A stretch of DNA of 39,223 nt from Candidatus Aminicenantota bacterium (GCA_011772425.1 WVZO01000001.1:5905-45127); one strand, 5' to 3'. Counted from the first letter of the stretch, positions 1 to 8,231 are shown. Notes: generated by a model from the letters alone, not told the origin. Translations and numbers: made by a program.

Positions 1-1
1 A

Positions 2-769
2 GGAGGAAAGAGTTACTATATCACTATCTATTGGTATGAGCAGCAAGGACTGCCTCGTCAGGATAACGAGCACAAGCGATGGGTAGAAGTGCCGGAGCTC
101 GGGACCACAGAGGAATTTCCAAAGCACCCGGATATGAACCTGGTATTGGCCCGGGTCAAGTTAAGAGAAAACAAGACTATCGAGTCCATTGATGGTTCCA
201 TGCGCCGGTATGCCGCCCATGAAGTTGGAAATAAGACCGTGACATCGGTTAAGATAGTGGAAGCAGACGGCACTTCCGGTCAAGACATTAACCGCGGCGA
301 CGGTATTAAGACCACCCACATCCAAAACGGAGCCGTGACCTTTGATAAGATCAGTAACGATGTGCAGCAAAAATTCGAGAATGTTGAATCAGCCGCCAAA
401 GCATATGCGGATGAACTACTGGTTGGGCATACACACATTAAAGGTGATATTTCTATTGATGGAGTGCTTACTGGCAACATCAAGAAGGCTGATAAGCCAT
501 CGGCCATTGATCTTTCATTAACAAATGTCATATACCTGGACTACCGGGAAGCAAATGTTGAAGGGAATATCACTGTTCTGAACGGAGTGCCGGGAACTGT
601 ATATTATCTTATAGTCAAATCAAACGGAATCCACTATACGTTTACCAATGTGAAGTGGCCTTCGGGTATCGATCCAATTCCATCGGCTGATGGGAAGCGG
701 GATATGTACAGTTTTATTTGTATTGGGCCGGATGATTACCTGGGTACGTTTGCGTTCAATTATGATTAA
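2..769 (+). CDS. Phage tail-fibre-like structural protein, 5' end missing
   Basis: The reading frame is open from the first bases of the window; a GTG at 89 is an internal valine candidate rather than a convincing start, because the 29 upstream codons read well as protein (GGKSYYITIYWYEQQ). At least 255 residues are present. Around residues 125-145 of the visible part lies a segment with IQNGAVTFDKI, a pattern common in phage tail fibres, followed by a short helical stretch. The C-terminal ~110 residues are beta-rich and end in a compact aromatic motif (GTFAFNYD), as in receptor-binding or trimerising fibre tips. It is followed after 11 bp by a glycine-rich fibre gene, which supports a tail-fibre role in a prophage, tailocin or contractile injection system. 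No capsid, sheath or integrase gene is visible, so the type of particle cannot be decided. The family assignment rests on pattern only. Confidence 0.55.
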   Translation, partial: GGKSYYITIYWYEQQGLPRQDNEHKRWVEVPELGTTEEFPKHPDMNLVLARVKLRENKTIESIDGSMRRYAAHEVGNKTVTSVKIVEADGTSGQDINRGDGIKTTHIQNGAVTFDKISNDVQQKFENVESAAKAYADELLVGHTHIKGDISIDGVLTGNIKKADKPSAIDLSLTNVIYLDYREANVEGNITVLNGVPGTVYYLIVKSNGIHYTFTNVKWPSGIDPIPSADGKRDMYSFICIGPDDYLGTFAFNYD

Positions 770-780
770 GGAGAGCTAAA

Positions 781-1788
781 ATGATAATACTTCCACAAAT
801 AAAAGAACTCCAAAGGGGTGATCTGCAGGATGTTGAAGGCACTAACGGCACTTTGCAACCAGGTCTTTATCGTAATATTTCCGGTACATTTTCTGAACTG
901 GGCGCTGATACTTCTGAAATTATTTGTTACAATATGAATGCAGCTATTTCAACAGGGGCGGCACAGAGCGCGACTTATACCGCAGAAGCGACCCTGGAAT
1001 CATTAACAAGACAACCCATTGCACCAACGACTCTCATTAAAGCCGGTGACGGAGGGCAAGGTGGTACTGGCGGCGGTGGCGGCGGTGCCTATGGTGGTGG
1101 AGCCACGGCAGGTAATAGGGGAGGTACTGGGGGACGCGGTGGTAATGGAGGCCTGGCACGACGAGAGTTTAGTCGCCCGTCTGGTTCTTCAGGCTCAAGT
1201 GGTGCAGCCGGAGGATCTGCAATAGCTCCTAAGGCAGGTTCATATGGGCAGGATGGTGACTACGGTGGTATGGGTGGTTCAGGTGGTAGAAATTCTTCAT
1301 CAACGGGAGCGCCTTCAGGTGGCGCTGGAGGACGTGGGGGAAGAGGTGGCAATGGTCATGGTGGAGACTTTGATACTAAAGGCGGTGAAGGCGGTAGTGG
1401 TGGCAGTTCTGGTTGTAGTGGAGGAAGCGGAAGTAGCGGCCATGGTGGTCATGCCTTATGTAGTGCTGGGGGCGGTGGTAGTGGAGGTGGTGCCGGAGGA
1501 GGTTCTGGTAGTCAAGGTGGTGACACAAGTGGCGCTCTTTGGGCTTCATGTGGCGGCGGCGGAGGTGGGGGCGGCGGCGGTGGCTGGTCAGGTAGTTCCG
1601 GCACTTTAAAAAAGCCAGGCGGTAGAGGTGGCAACGGCGGTGCTGGTGGGGCAGGTTCTCCTGGCGGGAACCCTGGCCGCAGCATCTTTGTTATAGCTCA
1701 TAACTCACTCTTACCGGCAAAATTGATTCTATTGGAGCAATTGCAGGACCCGGCACACCAGGTAACGCAGGTGAAATTGGACAGGTAG
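781..1788 (+). CDS. Glycine-rich tail-fibre/adhesin-like protein, N-terminal part (frameshifted)
   Basis: ATG at 781 follows a good SD (AAGGAG near 769). Residues 1-80 are an ordinary globular domain. Residues ~85-300 are almost continuous glycine-rich sequence with GGxGG runs, interspersed with Ser, Ala, Arg and occasional aromatic residues. Glycine-rich domains of this kind form polyglycine-II bundles in receptor-binding tips of some phage fibres and in some adhesins (established for T-even-like fibre adhesins; assignment here is inference). After SIFVIAHNS near 1707 the frame loses all glycine periodicity and ends in 25 residues unlike the rest. The glycine/collagen-like pattern continues in another frame up to 2069, so this product is probably truncated. 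The intact gene would encode about 429 residues from 781 to 2069. Confidence 0.6.
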   Translation: MIILPQIKELQRGDLQDVEGTNGTLQPGLYRNISGTFSELGADTSEIICYNMNAAISTGAAQSATYTAEATLESLTRQPIAPTTLIKAGDGGQGGTGGGGGGAYGGGATAGNRGGTGGRGGNGGLARREFSRPSGSSGSSGAAGGSAIAPKAGSYGQDGDYGGMGGSGGRNSSSTGAPSGGAGGRGGRGGNGHGGDFDTKGGEGGSGGSSGCSGGSGSSGHGGHALCSAGGGGSGGGAGGGSGSQGGDTSGALWASCGGGGGGGGGGGWSGSSGTLKKPGGRGGNGGAGGAGSPGGNPGRSIFVIAHNSLLPAKLILLEQLQDPAHQVTQVKLDR

Positions 1789-2069
1789 GTGAAAATGGTT
1801 TGCGGGGTGCCAGCGGAGGTCAGGGCGGTCAGGGCGGCCAGGGTGGCCAATGCGGTGGCGGTAGAATTGCTATCATTGTTCGAAAAGATACGTCTACTTT
1901 CCAGGTAGAATCTTTAGGTGGCGCCGATGGAGCGGTAGGCGACGGTGGCAGTGGAGAAGGTGGTGCCGGTGCTTTGAATAATGGCTCTCCTGCCGTGGGA
2001 AGCAAAGGCAAACCAGGTAAAGCAGGTTCTGGCGGGATTTCTGCCGGAACACAGGTAATTTATTTGTAA
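1704..2069 (+). pseudogene. C-terminal part of the frameshifted glycine-rich fibre gene
   Basis: This frame is open from a TAA at 1701-1703 and has no ATG start; a TTG at 1800 lacks a convincing SD. It begins LTLTGKIDSIGAIAGPGTPG, continues with Gly-Gln-Gly-Gly repeats, then a beta segment (GGGRIAIIVRK) and a second glycine-rich stretch ending in GTQVIYL. That beta-plus-glycine pattern is a natural end for the fibre gene starting at 781. Returning to this frame needs a -1 shift near 1705-1715 (equivalent to one missing base). No classic slippery heptamer is seen there, so a mutation or sequencing error is more likely than programmed frameshifting. Confidence 0.6.
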
Positions 2070-2110
2070 TATTTATCAGTTAATAATAATCAAGTTAGGA
2101 GGTTTTCAAA

Positions 2111-2968
2111 ATGGGCACAAGTAAAGTATATGTATACGAAAAAAATACAGGGATTGTGGTTGAAGAAAGAGTGATGAAAGAAGGGTGTTGTGCGGATTTG
2201 CCAGAAAAGGTTTCCAATCATAATAAAGAGAACCCGGATAATCCCTGGATACAAATTGTTTCTGATACAGGCTTTCCTCCAAAAGGGTTTAAACATATAA
2301 CTGGGGTCGGCCTGGTTGAAAAAGACCTTTCCGAAAAAGTAAAAGATGGAGATATCAGTATCCCAACAGGTCATAAATTGGTAGGAAACCTTTTTGTTCC
2401 CAAGACTCTTAAAGAAAAGGTATCAGATGGAGACATAACTTTAAGTCCTGAAGAGAAATTATCTGATGATGGCGATGCAATTGTCAAAAAATCAGATGAG
2501 GAGCTTTTTAGAGATGGTATAATAACGGAAGAGGCATTTAAAGAACGTTTTGTAGAGAAGCTGGTAAAACTGTGCGAAGAAAGGCTTGATAAATTTAATA
2601 AAGATTATCCTGTTGGAGAAGTTGGAATATTGCAGGATAAAAAATATCAAGCATTGAACTGGATGGAGCTCAATACGGATGAGAAAAAAGAAACTACGAC
2701 TACAGAGTATAAAATGATGCGTTATACTCTTCTCCTGAGTGAATCTGGCCTGACAGATCTAAAAGATGCTGATGCTGTTGTAAAAGTTCTTGATGAAAAA
2801 TCAAATAAAATTTTGACAAAAGCTAAAAAGTTTGAAGCATTTTATGGTAAGCTTAGCGCAATCAGGATTAAGTACACGGATAAGATTCGTGCAATGAAAA
2901 ATGTTTCATATAAAAAATTGAATCAGACTATTACGAATATAAAATGGCCTGATCCTGATGCTTTATAA
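2111..2968 (+). CDS. Unknown protein downstream of tail-fibre genes
   Basis: The product has 285 residues. ATG at 2111 follows a strong SD (AGGAGG near 2098). No family is recognised. Residues ~75-130 contain a repeated pattern: EKVKDGDISIPTG and EKVSDGDITLSPEEK, each following a LxEK-type helix, like degenerate tandem repeats. The second half (from ~140) is highly charged and helical. The end contains IKWPDPDAL; a similar Trp-Pro pair (VKWPSG) occurs in the fibre gene at the window start. Position directly after the fibre genes suggests a fibre-assembly chaperone or an accessory tail protein, but this is only context. The codon usage looks richer in A+T than that of the fibre genes. Confidence 0.5.
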   Translation: MGTSKVYVYEKNTGIVVEERVMKEGCCADLPEKVSNHNKENPDNPWIQIVSDTGFPPKGFKHITGVGLVEKDLSEKVKDGDISIPTGHKLVGNLFVPKTLKEKVSDGDITLSPEEKLSDDGDAIVKKSDEELFRDGIITEEAFKERFVEKLVKLCEERLDKFNKDYPVGEVGILQDKKYQALNWMELNTDEKKETTTTEYKMMRYTLLLSESGLTDLKDADAVVKVLDEKSNKILTKAKKFEAFYGKLSAIRIKYTDKIRAMKNVSYKKLNQTITNIKWPDPDAL

Positions 2969-3190
2969 GAAAAACGTCAACACTCTTTGAAAATCAGTTC
3001 GAACCTTGTACGGATAGAGTAAATTTTTTTGACTGCCTCTTTTTACTCTTTTCTTCGCGCCCTTTCGATGCCATTTTTCTTTTTTCTTGCATGTCCCCTT
3101 TTTTCAATAAGGCAAAGCAGGAAATCATCAACGCCTATGAAGAAAAGAAGCCGGTAGAAGTATTTGAATCGATTTCTATAGTCAATTATT

Positions 3191-3973
3191 TTACTTTTTC
3201 TTCCTCCATTTAAAGAGAGTGGGAACATGTTTTCCCAGTTTGTTCTCGATTTTATCCATGAGGCTGTATTGCGGTCCGACAATTTCCTGGAGTTTCTTAT
3301 AAGCCACGGTATGATTGGGTTCAAGTTCCAGGGCTTTGCGGAAGTACATCTCCGCCCGTTTGTACAGCCGCTCCGAATAAAACAACATCCCCAAAGCCAC
3401 CTGGTGTTCCGCATTCCATTTTTCCATTTCCGCCGCTTTCTTGAGGTTCACCTCTGCACTGCGTTTTAATTCGGGAACCTGGGTTTGACACAGCCCCAGG
3501 AGGTGATAAAAGTCAGGCTTGGTGGGATCAAAACCGATGGCCTCTTCAAGAACTTTGGATGCCAGGGAGTAGTTTTTCTGATTATAAAGGGTTTTGGCCT
3601 TGCGGTATATGTCCCGGGCTTTATCAACCGGGTCGATCTCTTTCAGGGATTCAGGGTCAATATCCCGGAATCCTAACTTTTCGTATTGTGCCCGCTTTTC
3701 AAAATCGATGAGCATTTCATAGGCGCGTTTTCCCAGGTCCACCAGGAATTTGACTTTCTTTTTTAATTCCATGTCGGATACCGATGCCACTTTTACCTCA
3801 GAAAATTCCCCGGAATATTTTTTGTAAGCAGCTTCGATCTCCCGGTGGGTAGCATTGGTAGGAATTCCCAATAACTCATAGTAATTCAAGTCTCCCTTTT
3901 TTACTTTATCATAAAAAAAGTTTACACTTGACTCAAACTCTAATAAATCAGTAGGGTTGCCAGTACCCATCAT
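3191..3973 (-). CDS. Degenerate J-domain protein with TPR repeats
   Basis: The product has 260 residues. Two adjacent ATGs (3973 and 3970) follow an SD reading AAGGAGAA on the minus strand. Residues ~29-102 fit a DnaJ domain: DLNYYELLGIPTNAT, a helix with EIEAAYKKY, then a long helix ending in FEKRAQYEKLGF. The HPD tripeptide needed to stimulate DnaK/Hsp70 is absent; the loop reads EFSEVKV instead. Residues ~115-225 form about three TPR units (for example FYHLLGLCQ and AEMYFRKALELEPNHTVAYKKL). The protein is therefore more likely a binding or scaffold protein than a working Hsp40. It is on the strand opposite to all neighbours, so it is a separate transcription unit dividing the tail genes from the glycan locus. 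Confidence 0.75.
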   Translation of the reverse strand: MMGTGNPTDLLEFESSVNFFYDKVKKGDLNYYELLGIPTNATHREIEAAYKKYSGEFSEVKVASVSDMELKKKVKFLVDLGKRAYEMLIDFEKRAQYEKLGFRDIDPESLKEIDPVDKARDIYRKAKTLYNQKNYSLASKVLEEAIGFDPTKPDFYHLLGLCQTQVPELKRSAEVNLKKAAEMEKWNAEHQVALGMLFYSERLYKRAEMYFRKALELEPNHTVAYKKLQEIVGPQYSLMDKIENKLGKHVPTLFKWRKKK

Positions 3974-4162
3974 TGGAGTTCTCCTTGTTTAAATTTTAAT
4001 CTTTTTGTTGCTTGTAAATCAAAATTTTTAAGCATGCTGTAATTTTATACTATTTTAAGTGTAAAAACAATTGATTTTGAAAAAATCTGTGCGTTCTTGT
4101 TAAATCACCATCTTTTTTTGCGCTTTTTTTCTCTGTTTCTCCGTTTCTCCGTTTCTTTCTTG

Positions 4163-4189
4163 CCAACTGCCTACTGCCTACTGCCTACT
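4163..4189. repeat. Short tandem repeat, CTACTGC units
   Basis: Three to four tandem copies of a seven-base unit (CTACTGC) follow CCAACTGC. A related tandem (CAGTTGG units, reverse sense CCAACTG) lies at 32644-32666. Both are in intergenic DNA. Confidence 0.7.
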
Positions 4190-4295
4190 TTGTTTTTCGG
4201 CAGAAATTCCGCAAAAAATTTTTTTCGCCCCTCTAAATCCGTAAAATACTTTGCTTTTCAAGTAATTTTATCTAATAAATCTAAGTAAGCATTCC

Positions 4296-4412
4296 TATCA
4301 AACAATCATTGATAGAGAATCCATTGTCTCTGCAATTACAAAAAAAGTGAATAAAGGAGATACCTTTATCCGCGTAGACCGCAACACTTTCGCACTTAAA
4401 ACAGAACAGTAA
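4296..4412 (+). pseudogene. Remnant of a HARE-HTH-like domain
   Basis: A 38-codon segment reads as protein up to a TAA at 4410-4412 but has no start codon and no upstream continuation of similar quality. Its C-terminal part, DTFIRVDRNTFALK, resembles the end of HARE-HTH domains (HB1/ASXL/restriction-endonuclease winged helix), where a 'F-x-R-V-x-x-G-x-F-A-L' pattern is typical. The expected glycine is Asn here. It is best viewed as the surviving 3' end of a lost DNA-binding protein gene. The assignment is by motif only. Confidence 0.35.
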
Positions 4413-4440
4413 TGAGTAATAAATTAGAATATCTACTGTT

Positions 4441-4470
4441 AACCCGCTTAGCTTGAAAAAAACGGGTTTT
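4441..4470 (+). terminator. Possible Rho-independent terminator
   Basis: AACCCG (4441-4446) pairs with CGGGTT (4463-4468) across a 16-base A-rich loop, followed by a T run. The stem has only six pairs, so the call is weak. It would close whatever was once expressed from the remnant just upstream. Confidence 0.35.
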
Positions 4471-4624
4471 TATGGTATTCTGCATTCTTGTTTTTTGCAA
4501 GTGAAACGCAGTAAGGACATTCTTTTTGAAGGCCAGGCCCTAACTCCGATGAAAGAGTAAAGGCGGAAGCATGTCAAAGCACTGAGTTTCTTGAAATGAA
4601 AATTGCTGAGAAGGATAACCGGTC

Positions 4625-5059
4625 ATGGATAATGAAATCATTGTAAAAAATTCAAAGCTTATTGAACTGCAAACCATTGTTGACGGTATTGACGGTATCA
4701 TCTCCGTGGCGGAGAATTTCAACCATATCCCGTTTGAAATTAAACGGGTATATTATATTTACAGCCTTAACAACCCTGATGCCATCCGGGGAAAACATGC
4801 CCATAAACAATTGGAACAGGTTCTTTTTTGTATTAACGGTTCCTGTGAGATCGGGCTGGACGACGGTACGAACCAGCAAACCGTGGTACTGGATAAACCC
4901 AACGTGGGTATCTACCTGGGCGTCGAATTGTGGCATACCATGGATAAGTTTTCCGACAATTGCATTCTCCTGGTTATCGCTTCTGACATTTACAAAGAAA
5001 GCGATTATATCAGGAATTATGATGAATTTATCCGTTACATAAACCAGGATAAAAAATAG
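4625..5059 (+). CDS. dTDP-4-oxo-6-deoxyglucose 3,4-ketoisomerase family (FdtA/QdtA/WxcM-like cupin)
   Basis: The product has 144 residues, normal for FdtA-type sugar ketoisomerases. ATG at 4625 follows AAGGA at 4611. The cupin core contains RGKHAHK at residues 55-61, holding the two histidines that characterise this family, and the C-terminal IASDIYKESDYIRNYDEF is a family signature. Members move the keto group of dTDP-4-keto-6-deoxyglucose from C4 to C3, giving the substrate for a PLP aminotransferase (Fuc3N or Qui3N routes). No aminotransferase or dTDP-glucose gene is present here, so partners must lie elsewhere, or the enzyme acts on another 4-keto sugar such as the CDP form made by the genes at 23155-25044. 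It is the first gene of the glycan locus. Confidence 0.85.
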   Translation: MDNEIIVKNSKLIELQTIVDGIDGIISVAENFNHIPFEIKRVYYIYSLNNPDAIRGKHAHKQLEQVLFCINGSCEIGLDDGTNQQTVVLDKPNVGIYLGVELWHTMDKFSDNCILLVIASDIYKESDYIRNYDEFIRYINQDKK

Positions 5060-5062
5060 TTA

Positions 5063-7126
5063 ATGAAGACATTGAATTTAAAGAAATCAACGGTTGCCAT
5101 TGCCGTTATTTCTGCTGCTGTGATTTTACTTCTTGTCCTGGCAATCATTTTCCACGGCAGTGTCATTGCATTTATCAAGCGGCTGGCGGTACGCCTGTTG
5201 AATGGATTTGAATATTCGTACCGGTTTAAGATCGCTTATTTCAGCGCTCTTGTCCTCCTGGCAGGAATGTTTTTTTTACTTTTTAAAACGTTTTTGCCAA
5301 AGGCAGCCCCTAAAAAAGAACCGTCCGTTGCTGTCGATCAACCGGCTTTTAAAGAAAAAGAAAAAAAACTGCTGCTGTTTGCCGTAATTATTATCTGGAT
5401 ATTCTGGGCCCCCTATCTTTTCCAGGGACAGGATATCCATGTGAAAATTTTCGATAACCTGGATTCCCATATCCCCCATACCAAAGTCCTGTCAGAAAGC
5501 GGAAACGCATTCAGCCTGGATCCCAACACCCGGTTGGATAATTTTTTAAACGGTATCGCACTGAGTGGGGTGGATTCCGGCTTCAATGTACTAACCTGGC
5601 TTTTTATTATTTTTCCACCATTTGTTGCTTTTGCTTTAAATGATCTCCTGGTCCGGCTGGTTGCCCTGCTGGGCATGATGTTATTGCTGAAGAAACATAT
5701 TATCAAACCCGAAGAAGCAGGAAAAACAGGAGACATTGGTCAACATTGGCTCATCATCGGGGCGGCCCTTTGTTTTGCTCTTTTACCCTTTTATCCGGCC
5801 GGCGGTATTTCCATCGCCGGAATTCCCCTTCTTTTATATGCCTTTTTGAACCTCCTGGAGCATGAAAAAAAATTAACGAATTTTCTCATCATCTTTATTT
5901 TCCCGTTCTATTCCAAACTGGCCCTGGTGGGATTTTTCATTGCTATTGTTCTTTTTATTGTGTTCGTTGTTGACTGGTTAAAGAAAAAGAAAATTAATTT
6001 CCTTTACCTGGGTGGGCTTGGGTTGTTAACTGTGGTGTATATGTTTACCCATTTCCACCTGGTGTATTCCTTTATCGACCCGGATTTCACTTCTTTCCGC
6101 GAAGAAATCCGTACTGTAATTTGGAGCACCGCAGAATCTGTCAAACGCACCATTCATAATTTTCTATTTGAGAGGGTCAATGTGGTGGGAGCCCAGCATA
6201 TATTTGTGATAGGGGCCGCAGCACTGGCTGTTGCTTTCAGCAGCGTTAAAATTATTAAAAAAGAAAAAGTAAATCCACGATATATACGCCTCATCTCAAC
6301 ACTGGTTATCGCAGTCCTATCGACCTCAATCCTGTGGGGATTCAAATACTGGAAAGGAATCGTTCCTTTGAGAGAAAAATTCCAAATACTGAACGCGTTT
6401 GATTTATCACGGTTTTTCTGGTTTAACCCGTTATTGTGGTATCTTATTTTTGCCCTGGCACTACTTATTATTTCAAAGATGAAATATGGAAAAATCATGG
6501 CTGCCATTTTTATTGTGGGTCAACTGGTTTTTATGTTTGTTTTTTACAATTGGGAATACCGTCATCTATTGGGAATTAAAAGCTCCTTTGCCGGTTCCCC
6601 CCTGACCTATTCGCTTACTTACAAGGAATTTTACTCGGAATCCCTTTTTAAAAAAATCCAACAGCATATTAATCGCCCCAAAAAAGATTACCGGGTGGTG
6701 AGCCTGGGTATTCATCCCGGCATTTCTCAATATAACGGATTTTATACCCTGGACATCTATACGGACATTTATCCTTTGGAATACAAACATCAATTCCGAA
6801 AGATCATTGAGAAAGAACTGGAAAAGAGTGAAATCATTCGTATAGGATTCGATGGCAATGCCAAACGGTGTTTTTTATTGGTATCAGAGCTGCACGGCAT
6901 TAATAAATTCCGGGGGATGGCATTTTCCCGCGGTATCACCAAAAGAGATCAACATCTAAAATTAAAAAACCTTACTTTGAATACCGACGCGCTGAAAGCA
7001 TTGGGCGGCGAATATATCTTCTCGGCCGTGGAGATCGTTAATTATAAAGAAAATCAACTAACATTTGAAGGAATTTTTAAAGACAGCGAATCACCGTGGA
7101 AGATATATTTATATAGAGCGAGGTAA
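5063..7126 (+). CDS. Large polytopic membrane protein, DUF6044/YkoS-like
   Basis: The product has 687 residues. ATG at 5063 is 3 bp after the previous stop, with no clear SD, suggesting translational coupling. Roughly 11-13 hydrophobic segments run from residue ~10 to ~500, followed by a soluble C-terminal domain of about 150 residues. Between the third and fourth segments lies a conserved-looking loop (GQDIHVKIFDNLDSHIPHTK), acid-rich as in the first extracytoplasmic loop of GT-C glycosyltransferases. The loop is reminiscent of the DUF6044/YkoS family from memory, not from a search. A role as a polyprenyl-linked sugar transferase or glycan-modifying membrane enzyme is inferred from topology and context. 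Confidence 0.6.
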   Translation: MKTLNLKKSTVAIAVISAAVILLLVLAIIFHGSVIAFIKRLAVRLLNGFEYSYRFKIAYFSALVLLAGMFFLLFKTFLPKAAPKKEPSVAVDQPAFKEKEKKLLLFAVIIIWIFWAPYLFQGQDIHVKIFDNLDSHIPHTKVLSESGNAFSLDPNTRLDNFLNGIALSGVDSGFNVLTWLFIIFPPFVAFALNDLLVRLVALLGMMLLLKKHIIKPEEAGKTGDIGQHWLIIGAALCFALLPFYPAGGISIAGIPLLLYAFLNLLEHEKKLTNFLIIFIFPFYSKLALVGFFIAIVLFIVFVVDWLKKKKINFLYLGGLGLLTVVYMFTHFHLVYSFIDPDFTSFREEIRTVIWSTAESVKRTIHNFLFERVNVVGAQHIFVIGAAALAVAFSSVKIIKKEKVNPRYIRLISTLVIAVLSTSILWGFKYWKGIVPLREKFQILNAFDLSRFFWFNPLLWYLIFALALLIISKMKYGKIMAAIFIVGQLVFMFVFYNWEYRHLLGIKSSFAGSPLTYSLTYKEFYSESLFKKIQQHINRPKKDYRVVSLGIHPGISQYNGFYTLDIYTDIYPLEYKHQFRKIIEKELEKSEIIRIGFDGNAKRCFLLVSELHGINKFRGMAFSRGITKRDQHLKLKNLTLNTDALKALGGEYIFSAVEIVNYKENQLTFEGIFKDSESPWKIYLYRAR

Positions 7127-7130
7127 CTAG

Positions 7131-8183
7131 ATGAAGAGTTTGAATATAGATGGACGTTTGGTGGGACCGGGGCAGCCGGTGTACATTGTTGCGGAGATAA
7201 GTGCCAATCATAATCGTGATAAAACAGTGGTAAGAGAATTAATCGATATTGCCGCGGATGCGGGTTTTGATGCGGTAAAGTTCCAGACCTACGAACCCCT
7301 GGAAGTATTCAGCGGCAAAATCACCACCCGCGATGTTCATCTTGAGGATATGTACGGTGACCGCTATTGGTGGGAAGTCGCCAGGGACGAAATCCTGATG
7401 CCCCGCGAATGGTTCGGCGAGATGTTCCAGTATGTCAGATCCAAAGGTCTCCAGGCCTTTTCTACTGTCCACTCGGTGAAGGATGCCGAGTTTATCATGC
7501 AGTTTAATCCGCCGCTGTTTAAAGTCGCTTCCATCGATGTTTCGTACCTGGATTTCCTCAAAGGTCTGGCCGCTTTAAAAAAACCTATCATATTGTCCAC
7601 GGGCATGCATTACCTGGGTGAGATCGAAGAAGCCGTCCATGCCATCCGGCAGCAGGGCAATGATCAATTGGCCTTACTGCACTGCGTTTCCTGTTACCCG
7701 CCAAAACCCGAAACCGTGAATTTAAGAAATATTGAAATGCTGGCAAAAGCCTTTGATTTACCGGTGGGATTTTCAGACCACAGCCCGGATAATTACATGG
7801 ATGTGGCTGCGGTGGCCCTGGGTGCCTGCATTATTGAAAAACATGTTACCCGGGACCGCAACATGAAAGGAGTAGACCATGCGTTTTCGCTGGAACCGGA
7901 TGACATGAGAGACCTGGTGAAAGGGGTGCGGATGGCAGAGAAAGCCCTGGGTGTTTGCAGTCGAAACCTGTCAACAGAAGAAATGGGTTCCCGGAAAATG
8001 GTGCGCCGCAGTGCAGCGGCCCGGTTTGATATTAAAAAAGGCGAGGTATTTAACCGGGAGAATTTAAAATTAGTAAGACCTGGGACCGGTATCCATCCCA
8101 GGTATTTTGAACAAATCCTGGGCCGAAAAGCTGCCGTAGATATCGAAAAAGAAGATTTAATCACCTGGGAAATGATTGATTGA
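7131..8183 (+). CDS. Nonulosonic acid synthase, NeuB/PseI/LegI family
   Basis: The product has 350 residues, typical for the family. GAGG at 7120 precedes ATG 7131. The TIM-barrel part carries AEISANHN (~21-28), KFQTYEP, STGMHYLGE, HCVSCYPPKPE, GFSDHSPD and IIEKHVTRDRNMKGVDHAFSLEP. The C-terminal ~65 residues form the antifreeze-like SAF domain (RSAAARFDIKKGE, then GIHPRYFEQILGRKA). The enzyme condenses phosphoenolpyruvate with a 6-carbon amino sugar to give a 9-carbon acid. The SANHN variant and the C-terminal HPxY-x-x-x-LGRKA segment look closer to PseI than to classical NeuB, but the substrate cannot be read from sequence. No CMP-sugar synthetase or hydrolysing 2-epimerase is in the window. 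It starts 5 bp after the membrane protein, so the two are probably co-transcribed. Confidence 0.9.
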   Translation: MKSLNIDGRLVGPGQPVYIVAEISANHNRDKTVVRELIDIAADAGFDAVKFQTYEPLEVFSGKITTRDVHLEDMYGDRYWWEVARDEILMPREWFGEMFQYVRSKGLQAFSTVHSVKDAEFIMQFNPPLFKVASIDVSYLDFLKGLAALKKPIILSTGMHYLGEIEEAVHAIRQQGNDQLALLHCVSCYPPKPETVNLRNIEMLAKAFDLPVGFSDHSPDNYMDVAAVALGACIIEKHVTRDRNMKGVDHAFSLEPDDMRDLVKGVRMAEKALGVCSRNLSTEEMGSRKMVRRSAAARFDIKKGEVFNRENLKLVRPGTGIHPRYFEQILGRKAAVDIEKEDLITWEMID

Positions 8184-8231
8184 AGCCACGAAGGACACGA
8201 AGGAACACGAAGATAATAAAAGGGGGTTATA
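8184..8231. repeat. Single-arm CCACGAAGG repeat
   Basis: Three tandem variants of CACGAAGGA sit just before the next gene, ending at the SD-like AGGGGGT. The same unit recurs at 9216, 20776, 26634, 27681 and as long hairpins at 12031 and 36923. Confidence 0.75.

Larger units (their letters stand above)
3974..4624. other. Gene-poor gap between the J-domain gene and the glycan locus
   Basis: No intact gene is seen in these 650 bp. The first ~100 bp are A+T-rich and hold the leader of the minus-strand J-domain gene. Next come low-complexity tracts: repeats of CTCCGTTT (4130-4158) and a tandem of CTACTGC units (4163-4189). A gene remnant lies at 4296-4412, a terminator-like hairpin at 4441-4470, and then about 150 bp with no recognised element before the first glycan gene. 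Confidence 0.6.

Noticed and set aside
1019..1609. Val/Ala-rich frames inside the glycine-rich gene
   Set aside because: They are the +1 readings of GGT/GGC repeats (giving Val, Ala) without starts or domains.
1700..1720. Programmed -1 frameshift in the glycine-rich gene
   Set aside because: No X-XXY-YYZ slippery sequence or strong downstream stem was found, so a mutation or sequencing error is simpler.
3091..3213. Short plus-strand frame (40 codons) reading KQEIINAYEEKKPVEVFES
   Set aside because: It reads somewhat like protein and may be a gene fragment, but it has no SD, no family signature and overlaps the end of the J-domain gene.
4097..4288. Open frame of 63 codons in the gap before the glycan locus
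   Set aside because: Low-complexity Phe/Leu/Ser sequence from CTCCGTTT and CTACTGC tandem repeats, without an SD.
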